Below, in pieces: positions 16,870-24,629 of a stretch of 64,000 nucleotides of DNA. A model generated the notes under the pieces. The model was not told the DNA's origin. It did no database searches and saw only the letters and a list, made by a program, of their open reading frames with translations. Source of the DNA: JAVKBW01 sp964352715 (GTDB lineage Bacteria > Pseudomonadota > Alphaproteobacteria > UBA8366 > Aestuariispiraceae); NCBI GenBank assembly GCA_964352715.1, contig CAYGSU010000003.1, positions 1 through 64,000 on the forward strand, given 5' to 3'. A program made the position numbers and the translations under genes. Within the stretch, counting starts at the first letter, position 1. Each line of letters starts with the position of its first letter.

Positions 16870-17991
16870 CTAGGTCAGTAGCTCGGTCAGCGGCGATTGG
16901 TTGGCCCAATCCTGCCGAACATGGTCGATGATCGATGGATCCAGATAGGTGGTTACCCGATTGGCGACATGCTCCACAAGGCTTCGGTCGGTATTGTCCG
17001 CCGACCAGTCTTCGGTCGAGCCGGTGACATGTTTCGATTCAAGCAGTGATTTGCCCGACTCGACGGACCACTTGGCGCACCAGGTAACGGACCACAGCCA
17101 CATGATACGACGGCAGGGCAGAAGCCATGGCCGCATGCTTTCCTTCAGGCCGGTGGAAATGGTTTCCATCCAGGTGTTGTAGAATGCGCAGACGGTGTCA
17201 GGCGACAGTTCGGCATAACTGGCGACATCCCATGTTGTGGATGTGTACAGGCTGGCATGAGCGAGGTCGAAGCCGGGAACGCCATACCGCGCTTTTTCCA
17301 GATCGACCAGCACCGCTCGCGCCTGATCCGAAGGTCCTGGCTCCTGTATGAAATTGCCGGGATGCGCATCGAAGCTGATCAGGGTGACCGGCGCGGGATC
17401 GGCGGCGGACGCAAAACCGGTCGCCCACGCGATCTCCTCTTCAATCTGGCGAATGCTGTCGGTGGCCACGGTCGACGTTGCCGCACGTAAGAATTTCGCC
17501 TGGGTCAGAACCTCGTTCAGCGTATCGCCAACCGGGTCGGCGGGTGCTTTCAGAGGCGGGCGTTCGTTTTGCGGCGGCAACGGCAGGGCATGAAGACGGG
17601 CGAGCGTCCGGGCCGCGTTTGGCATTCCGTCCGGCAGGCCGACCGGCGAGCCTTCGATATATTCCACGACAAGCGCGCCCATCGGAATATCCGGCTGCGG
17701 GTCGATTGCGCCGAACAGCCGGGGCGTATGACCGCTCGGCTCGGCCCGTTCAAAACAGGCCTGCTGATAGATCAGGTTCGCATGCGCATCGAGCGAGAGC
17801 TGGCTTTGCCGGGGGACGCGAAGGACGAGACCGGTTTCGCCAATCAGAATGTGGTCGTGCGCCAGCCCGGTTGTTGGCAGCAGCAGAAGATCGTTGGGCC
17901 CGGCATTTCCGGCAAGCCCCAGCTTGTTCAGCGCAGTCGCCATCGCCGGTATCTGCGCCTGCATCCGCGATCGTGCGTCACTGCCGGTCAT
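16870..17991 (-). CDS. Aminoglycoside phosphotransferase-like kinase
   Basis: This 373-residue protein has the APH/choline kinase fold. The N-lobe contains GLVLRVPR (the VLR-type lysine region is altered) and the hinge is PMGALVVEYIEGSPVG. The Brenner-type catalytic loop reads ISFDAHPGNFI: the catalytic Asp and the Asn are kept but the usual preceding His is Ser. The metal-binding Asp follows in VLVDLEKARYG. It probably phosphorylates a small hydroxylated metabolite rather than an antibiotic. ATG 17991 overlaps the upstream gene by 14 bases, so it is co-translated with the nucleotidyltransferase-like gene. The altered residues leave the activity uncertain. Confidence 0.75.
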   Translation of the reverse strand: MTGSDARSRMQAQIPAMATALNKLGLAGNAGPNDLLLLPTTGLAHDHILIGETGLVLRVPRQSQLSLDAHANLIYQQACFERAEPSGHTPRLFGAIDPQPDIPMGALVVEYIEGSPVGLPDGMPNAARTLARLHALPLPPQNERPPLKAPADPVGDTLNEVLTQAKFLRAATSTVATDSIRQIEEEIAWATGFASAADPAPVTLISFDAHPGNFIQEPGPSDQARAVLVDLEKARYGVPGFDLAHASLYTSTTWDVASYAELSPDTVCAFYNTWMETISTGLKESMRPWLLPCRRIMWLWSVTWCAKWSVESGKSLLESKHVTGSTEDWSADNTDRSLVEHVANRVTTYLDPSIIDHVRQDWANQSPLTELLT

Positions 17992-18589
17992 TCACCCGCC
18001 CCTGTTTCCATCGACGATAGGTAACGCCGTCATCGACGTCGTCAAGCTGCCCGGCAAATTGCACAGTGTTGGTTTTTGCCAGGGTGGCGCAACTGTCGCG
18101 AAGTGCGTGCGGGCTGGACCATCGGACGTTTCTGAATAGATCTGGCGAAAGTGGTCGAAGCCGCTTCATGCCGACCAGCCAGTATCCGCCGTCGCTGCTT
18201 GGGCCGAACACCGCATCCGCCCGGCCCAGAATCGACGCCGCCACCAGCAGGTCGCTGCGGCGAATGGCCGGTATATCGCTGCCGATAATGATGACAGGAC
18301 CTTGCGGTGCGGTGCGGATCGTCCGGGCCATTCGTTGACCGAGGGTGCCGCGCCCCTGTCCGGTCAGCCGCACGCCTTGTGCCCAGGCCGGCTTGCGGCC
18401 GGAAAGACGGTCCGGCGTGATTGCGATGGTCAGCTTCAGCCTTGGGTCGCCTTTCAATTCCCTGATCGTGCGGCACAAAGTGTTGCGGTAGAAGACAAGT
18501 GCCTGCAGAGCGCCGATATCCCGCGCCAGACGGGTTTTGACCCGGCCCAGCCGGGGCTCCTTGGCGAACAGGAATACATGGATACGCAT
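17978..18589 (-). CDS. TIGR04282-like glycosyltransferase (DUF2064)
   Basis: This 203-residue protein resembles the TIGR04282/DUF2064 family, a GT-A-like nucleotidyl/glycosyltransferase fold. Motifs are FLFAKEPRLGRVKTRLARDI at the N-terminus, VIIIGSDIPAIRRSDLLVAA mid-protein and VFGPSSDGGYWLVGMKRL. In some bacteria it accompanies arsenosugar biosynthesis together with a TIGR04283 glycosyltransferase, which is the next gene upstream here, eight bases away. No arsenic methyltransferase is in the window, so the arsenic link is not supported locally. It lies in the minus-strand run 19974-16240. Start at ATG 18589. Confidence 0.82.
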   Translation of the reverse strand: MRIHVFLFAKEPRLGRVKTRLARDIGALQALVFYRNTLCRTIRELKGDPRLKLTIAITPDRLSGRKPAWAQGVRLTGQGRGTLGQRMARTIRTAPQGPVIIIGSDIPAIRRSDLLVAASILGRADAVFGPSSDGGYWLVGMKRLRPLSPDLFRNVRWSSPHALRDSCATLAKTNTVQFAGQLDDVDDGVTYRRWKQGRVNDRQ

Positions 18590-18597
18590 CGTGCCGC

Positions 18598-19287
18598 CTA
18601 CCCGTAGAAACGGGCGATGTAACGGGGCGGCACTCCCAGCCAGTAGGCCGTGAGACAGGCAAGGTTCAGGCTGCTGCGCGTCAGATAACCGGTGCGCCGG
18701 TAACGGTCGGACGCGGTGATCGCTTTTGCCGACAAGCTGAAAAAGGCGGCGCGGCCGATATGGCGGTGAAGCCGGCGTACCAGATCGACATCTTCCATCA
18801 GCGGCATGGTTTTATAGCCACCGACCGACCGGTAAAGGTCGCGATGGATCAGCAGCCCCTGATCGCCGTAGGGCAGGGCAAAGCGACGGCATCGCCATGC
18901 GACCATCCGTTCCAGTCGGCGGGCCTGAGCGCTATCCTGATCGAGAGCGAACCGGAAATAGGCGACACGGTTTTTATCTGCGTTTTCGTGAATGAAGGCA
19001 TCTACTGACCCGCTCCATCCCGGGTCCAGAACCGTGTCGGCATGCAGAAACAGCAGCCAGTCGCCCTTGGCTCTGTCACCGCCGGCCGCCAGCTGACGAC
19101 CGCGGCCGGCCGTTTCCGTCAGCACGGTGGCCCCGGCATCCGCTGCAATGGTTCTTGTTGCATCGGTTGATCCGCCATCGACGACGATAATTTCCACCTT
19201 GTGCGCTTCGCCAAGCGATGAAAGCGTTGCGGGCAGAACCGGCGCAGCGTTCAGGGCGGGAATGACAATGCTGACCGGCAGGTTCAC
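18598..19287 (-). CDS. Family 2 glycosyltransferase, TIGR04283-like
   Basis: This 229-residue GT2 enzyme opens with SIVIPALNAAPVLPATLSSL and has the nucleotide-sugar binding VVDGGSTDATRTIA and the DxD-like site FLHADTVLDPGW. The GGYKTMPLMEDVDLVRRLHR motif supplies the ED catalytic base region. It fits TIGR04283, commonly paired with the TIGR04282 type encoded next. GTG 19287 overlaps the yidD stop by four bases (GTGA). Gene order and overlaps indicate one transcript. The acceptor is unknown; a membrane-associated C-terminal helix pair (LNLACLTAYWLGVPPRYIAR) suggests a lipid-linked product or membrane anchoring. Confidence 0.83.
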   Translation of the reverse strand: MNLPVSIVIPALNAAPVLPATLSSLGEAHKVEIIVVDGGSTDATRTIAADAGATVLTETAGRGRQLAAGGDRAKGDWLLFLHADTVLDPGWSGSVDAFIHENADKNRVAYFRFALDQDSAQARRLERMVAWRCRRFALPYGDQGLLIHRDLYRSVGGYKTMPLMEDVDLVRRLHRHIGRAAFFSLSAKAITASDRYRRTGYLTRSSLNLACLTAYWLGVPPRYIARFYG

Positions 19288-19526
19288 GGATCGGGAACGG
19301 GGTCATACCCGCTGCCGCCGAGCGGATGACACCGGCATATCCGTCGGAAGCCGAGCCAGATGCCCTTGAAAACGCCATGGCGCTGGATGGCCTCGGCGGC
19401 ATATTCCGAGCAACTTGGCGCGTAGCGGCAGCGCGGACCGATCAGCGGCGACAATGTGTACCGGTAAATGTGAATCGGCACCGCCGCGATCCATCGGATG
19501 ATTTTCTTGACGGATTCATCCTGCAT
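19284..19526 (-). CDS. yidD: Membrane protein insertion efficiency factor YidD
   Basis: This 80-residue protein is YidD. It has the amphipathic N-terminal helix IIRWIAAVPIHIYRYTLSPL and the conserved cysteine-containing stretches GPRCRYAPSCSEYAAEAI and RICRCHPLGGSGYDPVP. YidD assists membrane protein insertion at the inner membrane next to YidC. Its usual place is beside rnpA; here it follows an IscU-like gene, overlapping it by 11 bases, and is followed by glycosyltransferase genes. Start at ATG 19526. Confidence 0.93.
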   Translation of the reverse strand: MQDESVKKIIRWIAAVPIHIYRYTLSPLIGPRCRYAPSCSEYAAEAIQRHGVFKGIWLGFRRICRCHPLGGSGYDPVPDP

Positions 19527-19974
19527 GATCGGCGGTCTTTTCTTCGGTTGCGGTTTCCAGAAGGCTGATGGCTTTCACGACACCGTCAAACGGCAGCAAA
19601 ACCGATGCATGCCTTGACCGATGGTCTCTGGCCGGCAGCAGGGAAGCATAGGCAGCCCAGTCGCCGTCCGGCGGGCCGGATTTACCAGCCAGCATGTCGC
19701 GCATCTGCCCGGCAGCCTTCCGGATTGATGCTGCTGACTGCCCGATGACAATCTTTTTCATCAGCGATGCCGAACTCTGGCCCAGGGCGCAGGCGCGGAC
19801 TTCCTGACCGTAATCCGTCACCACGCCCTCCCGGAAAACCAGATCGACCTTAACGCGGCTACCGCACAGCGCGCTTGAAACCGTGACGGACACATCCGGT
19901 TCGGCAAGCCGGTCAACCTTCTTCAGGTCTGCGGCAAGCGCCAGAATCTTCTCATTGTAGAGCGAATCCGTCAT
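19516..19974 (-). CDS. IscU/NifU N-domain-like Fe-S scaffold protein
   Basis: This 152-residue protein is related to the IscU/NifU N-terminal scaffold. The first two ligand positions are recognisable: Cys in SSALCGSRVKVDL and Cys in EVRACALGQSSASLMKKIV. The third canonical Cys is replaced by Ala in RHASVLLPFDGVVKAI. The protein may therefore not assemble a cluster in the classical way and could act as a carrier or regulator. It is the first gene of the minus-strand run and overlaps yidD. Start at ATG 19974. Confidence 0.78.
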   Translation of the reverse strand: MTDSLYNEKILALAADLKKVDRLAEPDVSVTVSSALCGSRVKVDLVFREGVVTDYGQEVRACALGQSSASLMKKIVIGQSAASIRKAAGQMRDMLAGKSGPPDGDWAAYASLLPARDHRSRHASVLLPFDGVVKAISLLETATEEKTADHAG

Positions 19975-20122
19975 AGCCGGAATATAGGTGCGGGGTGGCG
20001 AAACGCCAAGTTATACGATTTCCATATTGATTTAATATAACGATAACTTTATGTCTTTGTATGACTACGAAATCTTGGTGTCTGTTGCCTTGTTCGACAG
20101 ATGAAATCGAAAGGAAACACGC

Positions 20123-21157
20123 ATGTCCGACGCCTTTGATCAGCTTCTGGCCGAGCGCGGGTATCTCGTTGCGGATGGCGCAATGGGAACAAACCTTTTC
20201 AAGCGGGGCCTGGAGACCGGCGACGCGCCGGAACTGTGGAATGTCGATCACCCGGATCGTATCGCCAGCGTCCATCAGGAATTTGTCGATGCGGGCTGCG
20301 ATATCATTCTCACCAATACGTTTGGCGGCAACACCTACCGGCTGAAGCTGCACAAGGCTCAGGACCGGACCCGTGAACTGGGCGTTGCGGCGGCACGGAT
20401 CGCCCGCGAGGTGGCAGACAAGGCGGGCCGGCCGGTATTCGTTGGCGGTTCGATCGGGCCGACAGGCGAGCTTCTGGAGCCGAATGGCCCGCTGACCTAT
20501 GAAGATGCCAAGAAAAGCTTCGCGGAACTTGCGCGCGCGTTGAAAGAAGGCGGCGCAGATTTTCTATGGGTTGAAACCATGTCGTCGAAGGAAGAAGTCG
20601 CAGCCGCCGTTGACGGTGCGGCAACGACCGGTCTGCCTGTTGTTGCGACCATGACGTTCGATACCGCCGGCCGGACCATGATGGGGCTTTCGCCGGAAGA
20701 CGCCTACAGCCACATGATGTCGCTGCCAGTGAAGCCGCTTGCGGTCGGCGCAAATTGTGGTCTCGGCGCAAGCGAAAACGTGCTTTCCCTGATCGATATG
20801 GGCAAGGTCACCGCGCCGGATACGATTGTTGTCGCCAAGGCCAATTGCGGCATTCCGCAGTTCAAGGATGGCGAATTCAGCTTTACCGGTACGCCGGAAC
20901 TGATGGCGGACTATGCGCGCATGGCGCGCGATGCCGGCGCGCGTATCATCGGCGGGTGTTGCGGGTCGGACGGGGTTGTCATGAAGGCGATTGTCGAAGC
21001 CCTCAAAGGCTACGAACCGGGCGAGAAACCGACATCTTATCAGGTCGTCAAAGCGCTGGGCCCCACGACCTATATGAACGAAGAGGAAGCTGCCGCCGGA
21101 AAGACCGATCCGTCGGAAGGCAAGCGACCGCGCCGGAATCGTCGTCGAGGCGGGTAA
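20123..21157 (+). CDS. Homocysteine S-methyltransferase family protein (betaine-type)
   Basis: This 344-residue zinc methyltransferase transfers a methyl group to homocysteine to form methionine. The zinc-binding cysteines are in VGANCGLGASEN and the IIGGCCGSDG pair near residue 278. The N-terminus YLVADGAMGTNLFKRGLE and the TNTFGGNTYRLKLHKA motif are typical of the betaine-homocysteine methyltransferase branch. The C-terminal tail is basic (KRPRRNRRRGG). ATG 20123 has AAGGAAA upstream. The gene is divergent from the IscU-like run and appears alone. The methyl donor, betaine or another such as S-methylmethionine, cannot be read from sequence alone. Confidence 0.86.
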   Translation: MSDAFDQLLAERGYLVADGAMGTNLFKRGLETGDAPELWNVDHPDRIASVHQEFVDAGCDIILTNTFGGNTYRLKLHKAQDRTRELGVAAARIAREVADKAGRPVFVGGSIGPTGELLEPNGPLTYEDAKKSFAELARALKEGGADFLWVETMSSKEEVAAAVDGAATTGLPVVATMTFDTAGRTMMGLSPEDAYSHMMSLPVKPLAVGANCGLGASENVLSLIDMGKVTAPDTIVVAKANCGIPQFKDGEFSFTGTPELMADYARMARDAGARIIGGCCGSDGVVMKAIVEALKGYEPGEKPTSYQVVKALGPTTYMNEEEAAAGKTDPSEGKRPRRNRRRGG

Positions 21158-21282
21158 CATACTGTAAAATATTGTATTTTCTGAAAAAATCTGTTTTGGG
21201 GCCGATCGAAACGATAAAAAAACTTTCAAGAAAATGCATCTGAGGCCTCCAAAACACTGATTTATGTGCTTCACTAGCTTCT

Positions 21283-21339
21283 GCGGTTGGGGACCGCCTT
21301 CGGTTAGCTGTCATTTGCCTGTGGTGGATGGCAGATTTT
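21283..21339 (+). ncRNA. Two hairpins in the leader of the aldehyde dehydrogenase gene
   Basis: GCGGT/ACCGC (21283-21297) forms a small stem. CTGTCAT (21308-21314) pairs with ATGGCAG (21328-21334) through one G-T pair and is followed by ATTTT. They lie in the 225-base gap before ATG 21383. A weak terminator or attenuator is possible. Confidence 0.3.
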
Positions 21340-21382
21340 CGAACGGACTCTGTAGCGGTAAGAAAAATTGGGGAGTACAAAA

Positions 21383-22777
21383 ATGGCCGAGAGGATTGTC
21401 ACGGCACCGTTCGACGGTGTCGAGATAGGCTCCATTCCGACTGCGGATGCAGCGACCGTTGAAAAGGCACTGGCGACAGCGCACGGCCTGTATCGGGATC
21501 GCGATGTCTGGTTGCCTAAATCGCAGCGCATTTCCATTCTGAAAAAAGCAGCTGAGATCATTACCGAACGGCGAGAGGACCTCGCCAAACAGGCCGCCCG
21601 GGAAGGCGGCAAACCGTTGCCGGACTCACTGGTCGAAATCGATCGGGGTGCCGATGGCGTCGAAACCTGTGTGGAGGAGCTGCGCACAAAAGGCGGCACG
21701 GTCATTCCGATGGGCATCAATGCCGGCTCCGCGGGACGCGTCGCGTTCACACAGTTCGAACCGATTGGCGTCGTGGTGGCGGTCAGCGCCTTCAACCATC
21801 CGTTCAACCTGATCGTCCATCAGGTGGCGCCGGCGATTGCGACCGGCTGCCCGGTGATTGTGAAGCCGGCGGCGGCAACGCCGCTGTCGTGCAAGAACTT
21901 CCTCGATATTCTGGCGGAAGCGGGCCTGCCTGAAGGATGGGCGCAGCTTGTTCTGCCGGAATCGCAGGATCTGTCGACAGCGATGGTTGCCGATGAACGG
22001 GTCGGTTTTTTCAGTTTCATCGGATCGGCCCGGGTCGGCTGGATGCTTCGCTCGAAACTGGCGCCCGGCGCAAGGTGCGCACTTGAGCACGGCGGGGTCG
22101 CCCCGGCGATTATCGCCAAGGATGCCGATCTGGATGCCATCCTGCCATTGGTTGCGAAAGGCGGTTTCTACCATGCCGGTCAGGTCTGTGTGTCTGTACA
22201 GCGTGTTTTCGCCGATGCGTCCATCGCCCGCGACGTGGCGAAAAAGCTGGGCAAGATGGGCGACGCAATGTCGGTCGGCGATCCGACCCTGGCGTCAACC
22301 GAAGTCGGGCCACTGATCAACCATGGCGAATGCCAGCGCGTTGCCGACTGGGTCGATGAAGCGGTGAAGGCGGGTGCCGAACTGATTTCCGGCGGTGAAA
22401 AGATTTCCGACAGTTGCTACAAGCCGACGGTTCTGTTCAATCCGCCGGCGGATGTAACGATTTCGAAGAACGAGGTGTTTGGCCCGGTCATCTGCGTCTA
22501 CCCGTATGACGATATGGATGCCGCGATTGCCCAGGCGAACAGCCTGCCTGTCAGTTTTCAGGCATCGGTCTTCACGCAGAGCCTCGACACGGCCCTGCGC
22601 GCCTACAAACGACTTGATGGGACGGCGATCATGGTCAATGACCATACCGCTTTCCGCGTTGACTGGATGCCGTTCGCCGGTGCCCGGGTTTCCGGCCACG
22701 GGGTCGGTGGTATTCCGTATACCATTCATGAAATGCAGATTGAAAAAATGATGGTGGTTAGATCGGCGGAACTCTAG
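21383..22777 (+). CDS. NAD(P)-dependent aldehyde dehydrogenase
   Basis: This 464-residue ALDH superfamily enzyme oxidises an aldehyde to the carboxylate or acyl product. The cofactor-binding region is VVVAVSAFNHPFNLIVHQVA and PVIVKPAAATPLS. The general base is in ALEHGGVAPAII and the catalytic Cys is in FYHAGQVCVSVQRV. The C-terminal NDHTAFRVDWMPFAGARVSG resembles the lactaldehyde/phosphonoacetaldehyde-like branch. ATG 21383 is preceded by GGGGAG; an in-frame TTG at 21368 overlaps that site. The next gene, 49 bases downstream, is a thiamine diphosphate enzyme of the acetolactate synthase type. The pair may channel a 2-oxoacid-derived aldehyde; the substrate is unknown. Confidence 0.88.
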   Translation: MAERIVTAPFDGVEIGSIPTADAATVEKALATAHGLYRDRDVWLPKSQRISILKKAAEIITERREDLAKQAAREGGKPLPDSLVEIDRGADGVETCVEELRTKGGTVIPMGINAGSAGRVAFTQFEPIGVVVAVSAFNHPFNLIVHQVAPAIATGCPVIVKPAAATPLSCKNFLDILAEAGLPEGWAQLVLPESQDLSTAMVADERVGFFSFIGSARVGWMLRSKLAPGARCALEHGGVAPAIIAKDADLDAILPLVAKGGFYHAGQVCVSVQRVFADASIARDVAKKLGKMGDAMSVGDPTLASTEVGPLINHGECQRVADWVDEAVKAGAELISGGEKISDSCYKPTVLFNPPADVTISKNEVFGPVICVYPYDDMDAAIAQANSLPVSFQASVFTQSLDTALRAYKRLDGTAIMVNDHTAFRVDWMPFAGARVSGHGVGGIPYTIHEMQIEKMMVVRSAEL

Positions 22778-22826
22778 CCGCTGTAAACCGCCTGTAATCA
22801 TCGAAATAACAACGAGGAAATGACAG

Positions 22827-24491
22827 ATGAAAGCATCGGACCTTTTCGTAAAATGCCTGGAAGCAGAAGGCGTGGAGCGGATTTTTGGCGTACCCGGCGA
22901 AGAAAACGCCGACATGATGATCTCCCTGCTGGACAGCAAGATCGAATTCGTACTGTGCCGGCATGAGCAGGCAGCGGCATTCATGGCCGATGCCTATGGC
23001 CGGCTGACCGGCAAGTCCGGCGTTTGTCTTGCAACGCTCGGCCCGGGCGCGACCAACCTCGTCACCGGTCTAGCAGATGCAAATATGGACCGCGCGCCGG
23101 TCGTGGCTATCATCGGGCAAGGATCGATAAAGCGCCTGCACAAGGAAAGCCATCAGAACATGGATTCCATCGCCATGATGAGGCCGATCAGCAAATGGGC
23201 GCAGACAATCGTTTCTGCCGGCAACATTACGGAAGTTGTGCGCAAGGCCTTTAAAATTGCCGAACAGGAAAAGCCTGGTGTCACGGTAATCGAACTTCCG
23301 GAAGACGTGGCGAAGCAGGAAATCGACGACACGCCGATGAAACCCATCAAGGTTCGCCGCCCTGCAGCGGATCACAAGGCAGTCAAGGCGGCTGTCGATC
23401 TGATCGCCACGGCCAAACGCCCGATCATTCTGGCCGGTAACGGTGCAATCCGGAAACGGGCGGCGCAGCAATTGCAGCGCATGGCGCACAAGCTGGGCGT
23501 CGGCGTGGTCAACACATTCATGGGCAAGGGCGCCATTCCGATGGACGATCCGCATTGCCTGTTCACGATGGGGCTGGGCAGCGGCGATTACAACAACCTC
23601 GCCTTTGACGACGCCGATGTCGTGATTTCCTGCGGTTATGACCTTGTTGAATACGGTCCCGCGGCCTGGAACCGGACCAACAAGGACGCCAAGAAGATCG
23701 TTCATATCGATTTCTGGCCAGCGGAAGTCGATCGCGATTACCCGGCGGATGTCGAGATTGTCGGCGATCTCGCCGACTCGCTGTGGCAGATGAATGAGGA
23801 AATCAACAAGCGGTACGAAGGCAAGATGCCCGTTTTCGATATCGGCATGCGCAAGGAACTGCGCGATACGATGTCGAATGATTTTGCCGCCGAGAAGGAC
23901 GATACGGCGTTTCCGGTCAAGCCGCAGAAGATACTCTGGGATGTTCGCGAGGTCATGGGGCCGGACGATATCCTGCTGTCGGATGTTGGTGCCCACAAGA
24001 TGTGGATTTCCCGCTACTACCAGTGTCTGGAACCCAATACCTGCCTGATTTCCAACGGTTTCTGCACCATGGGCTTCGCTATGCCGGGGTCGATCGGCGC
24101 GAAAATCGCCAACCCCGACAAAAAGGTATTGTCGATCAGCGGTGATGCCGGGTTCATGATGAACGTTCAGGAACTGGAAACGGCCGTCCGTAAAAAGCTG
24201 AACATTGTTGCCATGGTCTGGCTTGACGGCGAATACGGGCTGATCAAGTGGAAACAGCAGAACGGTTTTAACGGCAAACATTCAGACCTTGCCTTTGGCA
24301 ACCCGGATTTCGCCAAGCTGGCTGAATCCTTCGGCATGTGGGGCCGCGAACTGACGTCGGCATCGCAAATCATTCCGGCGCTCAAGGAAGCTTTCGAACA
24401 GGACGGACCGGCACTGATCGCCGTTCCTGTCGACTATGCGGAAAACATGAAGCTGACGGCCCGGCTGGGCAACGTGCAGGTCCAGATGTAA
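22827..24491 (+). CDS. Thiamine diphosphate enzyme, acetolactate synthase large-subunit type
   Basis: This 554-residue ThDP enzyme follows the acetolactate synthase large-subunit plan. The N-terminal pyrimidine-binding domain has GVPGEENADMMISLLDSKI and the catalytic Glu in FVLCRHEQAAAFMADAYG. A central domain (about 190-330) follows, and the C-terminal pyrophosphate-binding motif runs from SISGDAGFMMNVQELETAVR into VAMVWLDGEYGLI. No small regulatory subunit gene is adjacent, so it is likely catabolic or specialised rather than the ilvBN biosynthetic enzyme. It sits directly behind an aldehyde dehydrogenase and before an intrinsic terminator, forming a two-gene unit. ATG 22827 has GAGGAA upstream. 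Confidence 0.85.
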   Translation: MKASDLFVKCLEAEGVERIFGVPGEENADMMISLLDSKIEFVLCRHEQAAAFMADAYGRLTGKSGVCLATLGPGATNLVTGLADANMDRAPVVAIIGQGSIKRLHKESHQNMDSIAMMRPISKWAQTIVSAGNITEVVRKAFKIAEQEKPGVTVIELPEDVAKQEIDDTPMKPIKVRRPAADHKAVKAAVDLIATAKRPIILAGNGAIRKRAAQQLQRMAHKLGVGVVNTFMGKGAIPMDDPHCLFTMGLGSGDYNNLAFDDADVVISCGYDLVEYGPAAWNRTNKDAKKIVHIDFWPAEVDRDYPADVEIVGDLADSLWQMNEEINKRYEGKMPVFDIGMRKELRDTMSNDFAAEKDDTAFPVKPQKILWDVREVMGPDDILLSDVGAHKMWISRYYQCLEPNTCLISNGFCTMGFAMPGSIGAKIANPDKKVLSISGDAGFMMNVQELETAVRKKLNIVAMVWLDGEYGLIKWKQQNGFNGKHSDLAFGNPDFAKLAESFGMWGRELTSASQIIPALKEAFEQDGPALIAVPVDYAENMKLTARLGNVQVQM

Positions 24492-24518
24492 CCGATCTTC
24501 AGCATTCTCCTGCAGCGG

Positions 24519-24545
24519 AAAGGCCGTCCCGATGGGCGGCCTTTT
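24519..24545 (+). terminator. Intrinsic terminator after the acetolactate synthase-type gene
   Basis: AAAGGCCG pairs with CGGCCTTT, and an inner CCC/GGG extends the stem. It ends in four T residues and lies 28 bases after the stop at 24491, closing the aldehyde dehydrogenase/ThDP enzyme unit. Confidence 0.85.
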
Positions 24546-24629
24546 CGTTTGCCGGTTCAAACGTTGGCAGATACGCTCGCCGTGGTTACGCGGAACTTCA
24601 ATGCCTGCCACTGATAACGAGGTTAGACT

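Noticed and set aside
20001..20122. Possible SAM- or SAH-type riboswitch before the homocysteine methyltransferase gene
   Set aside because: Only a tiny GGCG-aaa-CGCC stem is present; the expected conserved cores are absent.
23070..24281. 403-codon minus-strand frame opposite the ThDP enzyme
   Set aside because: Shadow of a well-conserved enzyme; no domain visible.
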